A DNA stretch of 64,000 nt from Blastobasis lacticolella (Eukaryota > Arthropoda > Insecta > Lepidoptera > Blastobasidae), in the NCBI GenBank assembly GCA_905147135.1, contig LR990041.1, positions 8,307,907-8,371,906 on the forward strand, in the 5' to 3' direction. The notes below the pieces were generated by a model. That model was not told the DNA's origin. It saw nothing but the letters and a program-made list of their open reading frames with translations, and did not search any database. This document shows positions 43,945 to 55,585 of the stretch, one piece after another (within the stretch, counting starts at the first letter, position 1; each line of letters opens with the position of its first letter). Both the position numbers and the translations under genes were made by a program.

Positions 43945-44330
43945 GGCGACCTGAGTGGTTCAGTAGGTTAACATGCCGTGGCCGGTCTGCCACGCAGAGA
44001 TCCCGGGTTCGATTCCCGGCCGAGCAGAAATTGAAATGACGAATTTTAATTTCTGTTACGGGTCTGAGGGCCTATCGGCTATCTCAGTAGACAACTGAAT
44101 TTGACATAAAAAAATCTGACACTACTCTAATTTGGTAGACGCTATTGCCAGTTTTCAACGTAGATGACGTGGTGTAGAATTATCTAGTGTCAAATACAGT
44201 TGCCAACTGAGTTAGCCAATAGCCCCGCGGGGTATAGTATGTATACTAAGCATATATTTATAAGCTTTGGTTATTTTGGGGCCGACGGCGATCTGTGAAT
44301 TTGTCACACTACAGTACACTCTGTTCGAAT
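43945..44330 (+). repeat. SINE family A copy interrupted by a MITE
   Basis: tRNA-like head GACCTGAGTGGTTCAGTAGG with B box GGGTTCGATTCCCGG, then AATTTTAATTTCTGTTACGG. The element is split at about 44067 by an inverted-repeat insertion and resumes at about 44228 (TATAGTATGTATACTAAGCA, TTTGGGGCCGACGGCGATCT, GTGAATTTGTC). Other copies: 53995, 59938 (minus) and 61331. Confidence 0.75.
44067..44227. mobile_element. MITE with about 39-bp inverted repeats, nested in a SINE
   Basis: GGGCCTATCGGCTATCTCAG..CAACTGAATTTGACA on the left pairs with TGTCAAATACAGTTG..ACTGAGTTAGCCAATAGCCC on the right with few mismatches. About 160 bases long, no coding capacity. The interrupted SINE shows it is the younger insertion. 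The target duplication is not resolved. Confidence 0.7.
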
Positions 44331-46302
44331 ATTGTCATCACTTCAGTACAATATACCCAATCGATACCCGTCGTCGGAAAGCGATAATCGTCGCCCATAC
44401 CATCTACCACTCATACATACTTCATCCTTTTATCATTCCAAAATAAATTGGAACCGAATGAGGACTACCCACACTCTAAACCTCCACTGAAGTGTGTAAA
44501 ACTACCGCCATCGGTCCAAGTAGGAATTGCTTCGAGTGTTCGTAGTGTTGTGTTGCGACAAATTTAATTGCTCTCAAGACATAAACGCTGAGAACTATTC
44601 GCCCCTCGGCACCCTCCAGCGCCTGCGAGTGCCTGCGAGTTGCCAAAGTTGGCTGCACTCGGCCCATCGCCTCGCCCCCTCCTTGTTAATTTATCAACAA
44701 ACAGTAATACACATTTAAGAGATACTTACTAGGATGCCAGAACTAAATCGGAGTTTTCGCCGTAATAACTTGTGACAGGCGAACTGCTGTTATTAAGTTA
44801 TGTTACCATCGAGGTGCAATTTAATGGGAAAATGTAGAAATTTTGTTCGACTGAAACTTAATTTGTGTGAAAGACGGATGCGAACGTAATCTTTTATTTA
44901 TTTCTTTGCGAATATGGCGAATAAGTTCTTCTCTAATCGGTTTTCGTGTCTGGCGGAACAGACGTAACAAATTGATAATCTTGTTTGCGATTGTTACTGA
45001 TTCGATAAACAACTCTGACTTTAGTATTTTATTTTCATAGAATTGTATATAGGTGGCAAAGGCACGAGTGGAAGTTTACTGCTGGATTTCGTATGTCATG
45101 TGCCCGATGGCTAATTCCCCCGAAGTCAAGAGCGAGTGGGTGGCTCAACTGACGGTAAATCGTCGCGTAGAGAAACTACTTACGTCGTCACCGCCGTCCT
45201 TAAACACCTGTAACACCAGTAGGTCGCAATGCAAACCCGGCCCTTGTTATAAGTGGACTCGCTTTTGAAACTCGTTGTTCGCAGCAGGAAGTTTTCTTGA
45301 AAAGCGTATTGTATTAGACCACGGCTCAACCCAATGAAATGAGCAGGTACCATTAAATTAAATCCCTGAGGACTTTCCGTTGCATCGTGCACATGTTCTG
45401 TTTTATATGTTTGTACGACTTTCATGTAGGTAGGTACGTCTTATGGTCCATGATCTTCACTTTGACCTTTGGACCGTCATTATGCCGACGTAATAGAGAC
45501 TATTTTTGTAGGGCAAGTGTTACACTCCACGTGCTGTTGAGTGTTCCTATAGGTATATGTCGGAACCGGACATGGTGTGGACTCGGAAATGCAACGTCGA
45601 TCTTAGCGCCACCTCGCGGATGGCTGAAAATACTGTGATGACGTCATATCCGACGCACGCAACGAACACTTTTTATTCGACCACTGACGAGTCAAGAACT
45701 AGAACTAGCTGCTTTTAAAAAAAAAAAAAAAAAAAAAAACGTCGAAGAGTGAAGAAGTCTATCCATAGATGTGGCTGTGTGGTAGTGCCACAATTAGATG
45801 GCAGAAAGGAGAGTGTGAGTACAGAAGGGACTGAATAACAACTTGTAAAGGTGCGCATAGAAAGGATTTGGTATACCCACATTCCGTCTGTTACTGTGAC
45901 TATGCTAAATTCATGTTGTTCTTTTATTGTTTGCTTTTTATTGTACTATCGCTTTATTATCTCAATACACTTTTAAATTGTCCGGCTGTATCTTTATTTT
46001 AACAAAACTGACCCGAAAACACTTTCTTATAGATCTCTCCCCTGCTAGAATCTGCCCTAATTCCCGACTTCAGAAGATGGGATAAAGAATTCCAACGTCC
46101 CACAATATTTATAATACTATGTCCTTTGTTTTTCATGTTACATCGTGATTTTCGCATCGCTGTGGAAAACTGGATGCTTCTAATGACGCGGAGTGGCAAG
46201 TGCCTGCAGATACGGGACTAGTCCGGTCCACAACGACTGCAAGTTACAGTTTTTCTATACGAGTCGTGAGTTTATTTGATTAAAGTGAGATTAGAATCAA
46301 CT
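44331..46302. other. Intergenic, no gene seen
   Basis: No gene supported. A run of A (45717-45739) follows CTAGAACTAGCTGCTTTT and could mark the 3' end of a retroposed sequence, but the sequence before it is not recognised. Confidence 0.4.
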
Positions 46303-46760
46303 TCCGCCATCGCACCACCCGCCGTAGGCTGGGTACTCATCCCCATTACGTGGACCCTCTAGTGGTGTCCACGCGAAGATTCAAAATAACGTTTCTCGCT
46401 CGTACGATTCGGATGTGGAATGAGCTCCCAGCCACAGTGTTTCTTTTGGACTATGACATAGTATCCTTCAAGAGGTAGATATATATACAAGAGGTCTCCT
46501 TCCTCCTACTAAGTTTCTATACATACATACATCAAGCTCACACCTCTGTCTCACAGGTGTTGTAGGCAGAGACAATAGACCGCCACTTTGTAAGTTTCTA
46601 TACACCAATTTAATAGCGTAGTAACAATTTAATTTTGTTGTACAATGAATTTAAAACTTAAATTAATACTGGCTAGGAAACGAATACGCACACAAAAGTA
46701 AACACTGAATATTATTTCTTTCTCGTGGGTATGATTTGAATAATTGTAACATTGACCGCC
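46303..46760 (+). repeat. LINE ORF2 end and 3' UTR (copy 1 of an inverted pair)
   Basis: The first part encodes HRTTRRRLGTHPHYVDPLVV, STRRFKITFLARTIRMWNEL and PATVF, a common C-terminal segment of CR1/Jockey-group RTs. The rest, through ATTGTAACATTGACCGCC, is 3' UTR. The whole is the reverse complement of 54679-55130. Both copies are coding relics. Confidence 0.75.
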
Positions 46761-46799
46761 AAAACATATTTATTTTTAAAAGCTGCCTACTATATATAA

Positions 46800-46948
46800 A
46801 TAGAAGTAACTTTGGTTAGTAACGTAATTTTATGTTGGTAAAAATAATTTCACCCAAAGTATCTAATTAAGGGTCTGACGTAAGTCAAATTCCAAATTAT
46901 ATTTTGGAGAAAGGTAGTCCACGCGAAAGCAGTCGCGGGCACAGCTAG
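46800..46948 (+). mobile_element. Helitron-like 3' end, second family
   Basis: CGCGAAAGCAGTCGCG forms a CGCGA/TCGCG stem. GGCACAGCTAG then T follows, the form seen in lepidopteran Helitrons. The left border is not defined. Confidence 0.45.
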
Positions 46949-47029
46949 TTGTCACATGAAGCCATAAAAGCTGACGTATGTGCCCATACACGTCAAAACT
47001 GTACAGTTTAAATGTACATACATGGATTT

Positions 47030-47095
47030 ATAGTCTCTGCCTACCCCTACGGAAAAGGCGTACATAACGACAACGTATGTATGGATTTTGGTACA
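47030..47095 (+). repeat. Retroelement 3' end fragment
   Basis: GTCTCTGCCTACCCCTACGG then AAAAGGCGTACATAACG and CGTATGTATGG: a motif abundant in moth and butterfly genomes, the sense version of the piece at 12600-12670. Confidence 0.45.
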
Positions 47096-47418
47096 TAAGG
47101 TACCAGGGTACACACGGGGCATTTATTGAGTAAAAATACTGGTTTATAGGTGGTTTAGAATTATTTATTTATTTAATCATCTGACTATATATATAATGGA
47201 AATATTAAATTTTTACCCGACAATTATTTTAGCACAATGTTGTTGTTGTTGTGCAAAGTAATATTAATAAATGTTTATTTGACACAAAAATGACATGTAG
47301 CGAAGTTAAGTTGACTCCAGTGTTTGTAAAGATAGACGTTTTGATTGTTTTATTCATTACATCACAGATGGTGTGAAATGTAGATTCACCGCTAGAGTAA
47401 AGCTCTTATAGACCTGGT
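47096..47418. other. Intergenic, no gene seen
   Basis: AT-rich, with a short GTT repeat at 47238-47252. Nothing else. Confidence 0.4.
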
Positions 47419-47545
47419 GCCTTATTTTTGAAACCGTTCGCATCCACGCGAGCGCTTGCCTTCTAATGTTTGTCTTTTCTAGCACTAGCAACTTATCACG
47501 AGTGTGAAAGAGATAGGTAGATGCGAGCTGTTTCAAAAATATGCC
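47419..47545. mobile_element. 127-bp MITE (family F)
   Basis: GCCTTATTTTTGAAACCGTT on the left is mirrored by GAGCTGTTTCAAAAATATGCC on the right (inner CGCATC/GATGCG). The centre has GTGTGAAAGAGATAGGTAG. Related copies at 53206-53292 and 55793-55931. Non-coding. Confidence 0.65.
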
Positions 47546-47744
47546 CTTGATCGGTTTGAGCTACGCTCGTAGAGTCCTTCGCTACGCTCGAGATCCGATA
47601 CGCCGCCCATGACGTAAAACATTGCTTTATCCCCTTGGTATATGTAAATTATACATACTACGGGGGTACGCCAAGAAAAAGCTTGAAGACCCTGCTCTAC
47701 ACTAATGAAAAGTAACTCAACTCCAACAGTTTTTTTTTTATACC

Positions 47745-47990
47745 AAACAAGCTTGCGGCCTGCCTGACGGTATGCAGTCACCGCAGCCTATGGACGTTTG
47801 CAATACCAGGGGCATCACCCACGCGTTGCCGACCCCCTAAAAACCTTTTAACTCCTTTCTTGAAGAACTCCATGTTGTACTCTCCAGGGATAACTTCTCC
47901 AGGTAGTTCATTCCACAACCTTAGTGTGCGTGGGAGAAAGTTCCTTTGGAATCGCACAGTTCACGACCAATTTGGCTCCAAAGTGTTCCT
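47745..47990 (+). repeat. Dispersed retroelement fragment
   Basis: CGGTATGCAGTCACCGCAGC, CTATGGACGTTTGCAATACC, CACGCGTTGCCGACCCCCTA, then GAAGAACTCCATGTTGTACT and GGTAGTTCATTCCACAACCT. The later part reads in reverse like the WNELP segment of LINE ORF2 C-termini. The sequence order is common in Lepidoptera. Confidence 0.5.
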
Positions 47991-50149
47991 GTTGTTAAAG
48001 TGAATAAGATCAAAACAAGTCTAACAATAAGGGTAGGTAACCTCACAAATTTTCACCCCTAGTGCATTGGCCGTAATAGAAAATGATGGACTATTCCCTT
48101 TGTACGATTTCAATAGTCCGCTGCAGCGGCTTAATGGGGCTCTCGGTATCGGCGGAAGCACTCAATTACGTTATAATCAAGGGCTGCCCGGCGACGGCGG
48201 CCGAGTAACTTAAATGTCAGCTTTAATGCACGGCCCATTCATTATTAAAACACGGCTCTCTCACTCCAAACAACGACCCTCTTTGTAATAATTCGTCGAC
48301 AAAAACTTTGGTGGGTTGAAAATAAAATGGAAACACACAATAAGAGCGCACCCGTACTTTATCCGATAATATTGCCGGGATAGCCGGAGTTTCAAAAATT
48401 AATTTATTTTCCTTTATAAACAAGGTCCAGCGTTATTATTTTATGTTGTCTTTATATCTCCCTTAACAGCGCTTCGGGTTGTTTTGTATTAGGCCCAGAG
48501 ATAGCTTTCTGGAATTAATGCGGAAAGGAGCCTATTTACGTTTGATATTGGGTGGAAGTTTATCTTCTACCTTCATTACCAATATGTTCAAAGTACACAT
48601 ATTGGTAATTCACTTTTTTATAAATCCCTAATGACGATCGAGCCAACAACGTAATTGATGGGAAGCGTTATCAGTGAGCTAACTGTAGCTAAGGATATAT
48701 CGTATGTAATATGTAACACAAAACCGCAGGTGTCACATCAAAGGCGAAGCTGTGTGTATACCTAGACGGCAATAATTGCATTGGCACTCATTCTTCAAAC
48801 CACACCACAACAAGGGAAGCTGGGACGCAGAAATCGGAGGCACGTGGAAATGACGCTTTGCCTAATAGAGTACTAGCGTCGCCGGTGAAATTCGAATATA
48901 AAACTCAATAAAGTGTAAAATAAAATCAACCCATAGGCTTTTAAGCGGCTTCGGCAAACACGGTAGGCGCCTACGCGTGCCTTTCGGCCGTTTTTGTCCA
49001 AAGTCAAACAATCGAGAGGGTGCCGCTGATCGAAGGACAGTGCCAGTGATGGCGATTTGTTACATATTGTGTTGGTATTTCATTTATCACGGCGGCGATT
49101 CAATTTTCAGGGCAATTAATCATTAAACAATGCGACCGGCCAGTGGACGAAGAAGACAGAGTGCTCCCGTACGTGCCCGTCGCGCGTGTTTTCCTTGAAA
49201 ACAAACAACTCGTTACAAAGGTTGCTACGCTATATTTTCCAATAACAAAGTGGATCTTATTCGTTTACGTTGTATAACTGAATAATTTAGTAGCGTAGGA
49301 AGTGAAAAGAAATTATTTGCCTATTTTGTTGGCGCCAAAAATAACGGTTTTTTTCGTGAGATCATACATCACGATAAACACGTTTAAATGTTTTTTTAAC
49401 ATGTTTTCGAGCAGTCTGCCTGCGGTGTTGCATTGTAATTAAAAAATAGCACCATTTTCACGCTCGAAATGAAAATGTAAACCCTTCGACTAGCGGTTCA
49501 AAAACGGCCTAAAAATCTGTATTGTTCCAACGAATAAGTTATGGCTAAATTACTCGTAACGAGAACGGGAGACAGCGGTGAAACGGGGCTTAACAATCGT
49601 GGGAAGGGATAATTACTAGTGGAGTCGGGTGGCCGGCGTGGCGGGGCCGCGATTGTGGAATTTACGAGGACGTATCCTGGAATAACGCTACCGCGACACA
49701 ATTAGGCCAATGTTAATACACAAACTTAGTACGCCGCAAGATAGGAGGGCGCACCTAACCGGCGGACTCGCCGCTTTAAAATGGTAATCCGCGGCGCCGC
49801 ACCAGTATTTTCGGCGATTCCTACGTTTCGCTAAGTAACTTCTCGGTGAAATGTGTTCTTTCGGGCTTGAACTATTTTCATGCCATTAGGTACTTAGGTG
49901 TCTTATTTACATGCTAGATTGGCATCGACACGCAATGAAGACAGCAGCTTTGCATATATGTTTTCAGAGAAAAAATGGTTGAAACAGTGATGAGGAGATT
50001 TTCACATCCGTTTAATCACCTCCCCGAAATTTCATAGTTAAAAATTGGCACTCTATTGTCTTTCACTCTACAGATTTTACTGAAACAATTTTGTAGGTAC
50101 TTAGATTCATAGTTTAAGACTACCATTACAGTTCTCTGATGAACACAAG
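47991..50149. other. Repeat-poor unique DNA
   Basis: About 2.2 kb with no recognised repeat or gene. Composition is mixed with local GC-rich spots (49620-49660, 49740-49800). It may hold regulatory DNA of a neighbouring gene; this cannot be shown from one sequence. Confidence 0.4.
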
Positions 50150-50245
50150 CCTCCTCCAGATTTGCAGTGGGTATTGCCATAATCTTCACGCTTGGCAGGC
50201 GGGTTGAAGATCGCACTGTTCTAAATACTCAACAGAAAACACCGT
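50150..50245 (-). repeat. Family D fragment
   Basis: ATTGCCATAATCTTCACGCT, TGGCAGGCGGGTTGAAGATC and ACTCAACAGAAAACACCG match the middle of family D. Confidence 0.55.
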
Positions 50246-53205
50246 TTTTTTAGTTAGACTAGCCAGGCATTTTGCGGCCATTTCACCTGGTGGTAAGTGA
50301 CGATGCGGCCGATGAAAGAGCACGCCTGTTTAGGAACACTCTAGCCTTTAAGGCGTCTAGATTGTAATGATTAGCCCATTTTCCATTAGCCTGGTCTAAT
50401 CTTTATGACATTAATCTCTTCAACGACATCCATCAACGGAAGAGGTTGTCGCCATATTCTACTTTACGTAAGAACAATTAGGTTTAAGAGATTTTTCAAA
50501 AATGTCATCTTCTGCTGCAAAGCTTATGTAATTCTAACATAGGAATAAGTACATTCATATGATAATCACCTACCCGTATTGGAACAGCCTAATGAACCTA
50601 ATGAAGTGACCCACCTTTAGTAGCACATAGAACCATTTAATATCAAAGCCAAACAGGACCGGATGATTGCAAGGGCGGCGCCCACGCCTCTGTGCATTGG
50701 AATGACCTAATCATCGCCTTGAACAAAATTACCCTTACAACACGTCGCGTCAATTAACTAATGACCCTAAATTGAGTTATTTTGTGTAGCAAATGTTACG
50801 GCTGTAAAGCAGACGGCAGACGAGAATTTAATTCGCGACGTGTTCGCAATCACGAGGCGGGCATGTCACTCCGGGCGCCCGCCGCCCGCGCCCGCGCCCG
50901 CACCGCTCGCGACCCCCCCACGGAAGGTTTACGGGTAGACGGTGACTAATTCAATTACACGGAGGCGAACTGAATGCTAACAACCAGCTCGAATGAACAC
51001 GTGTGCGAAATAAGCACGGCCGTACACAAAAACTGCGGATTTAAAACGGCCTGCATCAGCATTGCAGCCGATAACTGGTGAAAAAGCGTTTTTCACTCCA
51101 TAAATCAATTCTAATTGATCGCCCCCAGTGAAGAATGTGTGAATCACAGGGTGATATATTCAAATTAACGAGTCCGCAGCGGCCCGGCCGCCCCGGCCGC
51201 GCGGCCGCGACCGCCCGCCCCGTCACTGATATTATGTCATCGGGCAATAAGTACTGGGCCTTAACTTGTTACTTTTCGGCTTAATTTAGAAGATTAATTA
51301 TACAAAGCAATTAGGTTTGAATTTTTAATTCAATTCGATACCGACAGTTAATGTGCTATGTAAATTTTGAACGTAAAATCAAATTGAAAGCTAATTAGGA
51401 CGTACGTAGGAGGTACGATTAAATTTGTTGACAGAGCTGTTAGCTACAAATTGATTAAATTGGCCCAGAATCTGGCCTCGATGTCTTGAAACAAGAATTT
51501 TGTTTGAGACTCAGCAGGTTGGTAATACCTACATACTCAGCAGGTTGATAATACTACAAGGACGATCTACTTAAGCACTTGACTATAATGCCTTCTAATA
51601 TCGCTCGTACGAGAACATTTACTCCGCCCACATACACATAGTTGAATATGCAACGAAGACTTTTCCCCTTCTTTTTAAGTAGATACATTATCTTATAAAA
51701 AAGGCCTTACAGTTTCATATCACCTATAATGATTTAAGATATCTTTCCGGGAATACTTATACCAACACATTTATATTTTGCATTGTAATTTGTAACCACA
51801 TGCGTTGATACTCAAATATCCCATACCCATATTTCTGGCGGGCTACCATGTAAAGATACCGCATACAAGTAGTCGACGCATATACGCGTGTAGCTCATTT
51901 TGGAGAGTTATAAGAAAGCTTTATCATTGTGAAAGATGGCGGGATAGGGGCCGGCTCGTGTAAAGTGATGTAACGCACTTTTATTATGTTCAAACATATG
52001 GAAAGTTTTCCCGCGGGCGGGCGCGTCTGCGCCGTCCGCGCGCCAGCCGCTGTCTACAAGTAAGTATTGTGGAATGATTAATTGTTCTGTAAATTGAATT
52101 CACCGTGATAAATGAAATATCCGCACAATAGGTAATAAATTACGCTGACCCGCCTGGGCGCAAGATGAAACGCTCTGAAAGTAGGAGCGGACGGATGTCG
52201 GCTGATAATACGTATAAACACACGCACACAACACCTGCCCGCGCCCTGCCGCATTGTTGTGTTTTAATTCGCGGGACGCGCGCCGCTTTGTGAACCGTGT
52301 TTTATCAGCGAACGGCGTATGTAACTCGATCATAATGTGCTTCCTTGGATGATAAACGCGAAACGAATGGTACTTCCGCCGCGATTCCGGCTGTTTTTCA
52401 TTTAACCGTATTTTTGATTACCGCTGCCGCTGCCGCGGGAGCTCCTCTGTAATTTACTTTATTCGTTTTTATGGCCTGACTAAGGTAATTGGGTACGTAC
52501 AGTAATAAATAATGTAGGTAACTTGGTGCCAAGCAAATGGGAAACCGTTTAGGAAATGTGGTAAACTAGCTTTCCCAGACCCATTTCATCTCGTTCCCGT
52601 GGGATTTTTTAGCTAATTCCTACGTCTTACCATAATAGCTTAAATCGTAACTAATTATCTAGATATCAGATAAACGTTTACTAGTTATTTACCAAAGTCT
52701 GGTGTAAAATAAATCCACCACAAATAGTGAAACGTTTTCCATAGTACGTACCACCTAAACCATCGCAAAACTTTTGCGCGAAACTATTGAACCGTCGTAT
52801 TTCATTTGCCTCCTTTGTTTCGATTCTATTATCCAGACACAATGATGGCGGAATAAATATCGTGCTTGCTTACTTACGGCGCGCAGAAAGGTGCTTGGGT
52901 TATACATTTATTGAACAGAGTGGCAAGAAAAACGACGGCAACAAGCGGCGCCGGCTGCGGCAAATTGCCGACACTTCCGCGCCAGGGGCGTTTAGGAGTT
53001 ACTCCACTTCATTATTTGTTAGAGCACCTACATCGATCTGGGATCACGGCCGGTTAATGCCGCCAGGTGAGGGCCGCGGCTAACTTGCCGCAGTCGCCCC
53101 TGGAAAGTTTGCTTGACTAATTATTACATTATAACTACTCGCCATCAAGTAGAGGAGCAACTCCTGCCTACAATGCTGCTTTCTAGGTTACCTGGGGCCC
53201 CTAGA
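50246..53205. other. Repeat-poor region with GC-rich islands
   Basis: GC-rich islands at 50870-50925, 51178-51225 and 52010-52045 stand in AT-rich DNA with many TAATTA-type motifs (homeodomain-like sites). At 51998 an ATG opens 62 bases to a donor GTAAGTATT (52060), and a frame across 52840-53066 lies between an acceptor-like TATTATCCAG and a donor-like CAGGTGAGG. Neither product is recognised. A 26-base tandem duplication of an ACTCAGCAGGTTG unit is at 51507-51553. Confidence 0.35.
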
Positions 53206-53292
53206 TAGCGCTCGAGTACGCTATCTATCTCTTTCACACTCATTTAGAAGGCGAGCGCTCGCGAGGATGCGAGTGATTTCAAAAAAAGGCAT
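53206..53292 (-). mobile_element. MITE family F, truncated
   Basis: CTATCTATCTCTTTCACACT, GGCGAGCGCTCGCGAGGATG and TTTCAAAAAAAGGC match the reverse of 47419-47545. One end is lost. Confidence 0.5.
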
Positions 53293-53389
53293 GTATTACT
53301 TACTGAGTTCATAAGTTCCAAACGGTATGATAATAAAAAATGAAGTCTGTTGTTCATGTTAAAATTCTGTTAATACTAACAATAACGGT

Positions 53390-53640
53390 GTGGTGTCCGG
53401 TAGAATGGAATAGCACCAATCCTTTACAGTCGTGGGTATCGTACAAGGTGACTAATGTTTTCGAGGCAAAAGATCTAGAGTTTTCGTAGGCTGGAAAACG
53501 GCAGCAGCGTTTTCCATTGTTATATTTATAACACTGCGATCTCCAACCCGCCTGGCAAGCGTGGAGATTATAGCAATAACCTCCCCTTTCGTACGGGAGG
53601 CCTTAAGTCCTGCAGTGGACTGTTATGGGCTGTGATGTGA
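53390..53640 (+). repeat. Family D retroelement copy, sense orientation
   Basis: GTGTGGTGTCCGGTAGAATG, CTAATGTTTTCGAGGCAAAA, CTGCGATCTCCAACCCGCCT, GGAGGCCTTAAGTCCTGCAG and TGGACTGTTATGGGCTGTGA. The final GGAGGCCT..GCAGTGGAC block matches the 3' end of RTE LINEs (compare 11985-12030), supporting RTE-driven mobilisation. Confidence 0.7.
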
Positions 53641-53687
53641 ATACAAACAACAAATTACATAAGATATTATTTAGTTAAGTACCAGGT

Positions 53688-53764
53688 TATAACACTGAAT
53701 GATGAAACACGCGTCAAAGCAACCGCTAGATTACTTCTGACGTGTGTTTCATCACTCTGTTATA
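53688..53764. other. Compact 77-nt hairpin
   Basis: TATAACACTGAATGATGAAA and CACGCGTCA pair with TGACGTGTGTTTCATCACTCTGTTATA in reverse (two-base bulge, one or two mismatches) around a loop of about 21 bases. Size and pairing resemble a microRNA precursor or a tiny MITE. No relative was seen in the window. Confidence 0.55.
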
Positions 53765-53994
53765 TCAGAACAGAAACAATAGCTTACCGGGACGCTTGGT
53801 CGTAGAGCACACAAATTGGGTCAGGTAACGTGACAGAGGTGACACCGGGCTTACCGCGTAATTGACTCCACGTCCTGGACTTATATCACCACATATTATT
53901 TGAGCGCATTTTTATATTTTTGTATGCATTTTGTTGATATGTTAGAGATATGAGAGAGGGTCAGAACCCGGCCAAGTACCAATGACTCTTTTCA

Positions 53995-54245
53995 GAGTGA
54001 CCTGAGTGGTTCAGTGGGTTAACATGTCTGTCCCGTTGTGGACCTGGGTTACATTCCCGGCCTAACAGATATTGAAATGATGAATTTTAATTTCTGTTAC
54101 GGTTTTGGGTGTAGTATATATTTAAAAAAAGTATATAAATAGTTTATCAGTTATCTAACATCCATTACACAAGATTTGCTTAATTTGAGGCTAGAGGGCG
54201 CTGTGTGAATTTGTCCAAGCATATTTATTTATTAAATATGCTTGG
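53995..54245 (+). repeat. SINE family A copy
   Basis: GACCTGAGTGGTTCAGTGGG head with a degraded B box (GGTTACATTCCCGG), then AATTTTAATTTCTGTTACGG, TCAGTTATCTAACATCCATT, GAGGCTAGAGGGCGCTGTG and GAATTTGTCCAAGC. Its end forms a perfect 13-base inverted repeat, CCAAGCATATTTA / TAAATATGCTTGG (54215-54245). Confidence 0.75.
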
Positions 54246-54574
54246 AAAAATTAAAAGTTAGCGCACGAAATAATCTGCTACGGCGTCTAACATCCTCCAC
54301 CTGGGGAGCTGATCCGCATGTTCTCCGGACGACGAGCCTCTCGCTTTCATACTCGGCAGGTGAATATGCTTGCCCAGTGTGGCACCAATCCGCCCATGAG
54401 AATTAAGTCGACAAAGCCTAAACGAGAAATGCCGTATCATAACGGGCTGCCTCAAGCCTACACCACTTGGAATGGTATATTCCTTATCAGGTTTTGCCCA
54501 CCATGTGTGCGGCGCGTAGTGGCCTGTTCAGAGGAGAAACTCGGGCAGAAAATAGACTTACGACATCCACTGAT

Positions 54575-54678
54575 TTTTTTTTTATGTTATACGGCAGACA
54601 AACAGGCATGCAAGCCACCTGATGGAAAGTGGTCAACGCCGCCTATGGACATCAGCAACACCAGAAGTGCTACCAATG
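54575..54678 (+). repeat. Family G retroelement fragment
   Basis: ATGTTATACGGCAGACAAAC, CACCTGATGGAAAGTGGTCA and TATGGACATCAGCAACACCA. Related pieces are at 14570 (minus), 20577 and 59139. It lies directly beside the LINE fragment 54679-55215. Confidence 0.55.
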
Positions 54679-55215
54679 CGGCGGTCAATGTTACAATTAT
54701 TCAAATCATACCCACGAGAAAGAAATAATATTCAGTGTTTACTTTTGTGTGCGTATTCGTTTCCTAGCCAGTATTAATTCAAGTTATAAATTCATTGTAC
54801 AACAAAATTAAATTGTAACTACGCCATTAAGTTGGTGTATAGAAACTTACAAAGTGGCGGTCCATTGTCTCTGCCTACTACATCTGTGAGACAGAGACGT
54901 GAGCTTGATGTATGATGTATAGAAACTTAGTAAGAGGAAGGAAACCTCTAATATACCTCTTTAACGATCTCATATCATAGTCCAAAGGAAACGCTGTGGC
55001 TGGGAGCTCATTTCACATCCGAATCGTACGAGCGAGAAACGTTCTTTCGATTCTTCGCGTGGACACCATTAGATGGTCCACGTAATGGGGGTGAGTACCC
55101 AGCCCACGGCGGGTGGTGCGATGGCGGAATTATGCTGTGAGCACCAGATCAAATAAGTCCTCTCCATTGTACAGCCGGTAGAACACACACAGGGAGCCAA
55201 AGTCAAAAGCCGGAA
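54679..55215 (-). repeat. LINE ORF2 end and 3' UTR (copy 2 of an inverted pair)
   Basis: GCGGTCAATGTTACAATTAT at the low edge begins the reverse complement of 46303-46760. The minus strand encodes ELFRLLTLAPCV, then GLGTHPHYVDHLMVSTRRIE, RTFLARTIRMWNELPA. Both this and the plus-strand copy are decayed. Confidence 0.75.
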
Positions 55216-55249
55216 CAGTTTCCTTAGATCTACCATCTCCACTAACGAA

Positions 55250-55585
55250 CCTTCTAGGGAGGCCAGGGGGCAGCTGTGGCGTGCCCAACACCCAGTGCCT
55301 ACTGGATCCATTACACCCACCGAATCCCTGCCACTAGGACATGAGCTGCAGTGGTCAACTTGGAAGTCTCTATACGGTTTACGGACGCAGGTTGGCCGCT
55401 GCAATGACTCTCTGGCTAAGTGGGGCTTCATCGACCAGACACAGCAGCGATGCGACTGTGAAGCTCCATCCCAAACTCATCTGCTTTCTTGTCCTCTTTG
55501 TCCTGCTACCTGCACTAGGGAGGAACTGTTCCCAGCGACTGATAATGGCGTTGCCGTGGCCGACTACTGGGCAAGCCAGATCTAG
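55250..55585 (+). pseudogene. LINE ORF2 C-terminal fragment with Cys/His motif
   Basis: An open frame from 55295 reads WSTWKSLYGLRTQVGRCNDS, LAKWGF, then CDCEAPSQTHLLSCPLC and ATDNGVAVADYWASQ. The W..LN.LRT..GRC...L.KWG pattern and C-x-C-x(n)-H-x(n)-C knuckle are the usual C-terminal end of several insect LINE ORF2 proteins. It lies head-to-head with the minus-strand LINE piece before it and belongs to another element. Confidence 0.65.

Noticed and set aside
44821..45012. Basic, Ile-rich minus-strand frame
   Set aside because: Composition typical of random AT-rich DNA; no supporting context.
45717..45739. Processed pseudogene marked by an A-run
   Set aside because: The preceding sequence encodes nothing recognisable and no target duplication was found.
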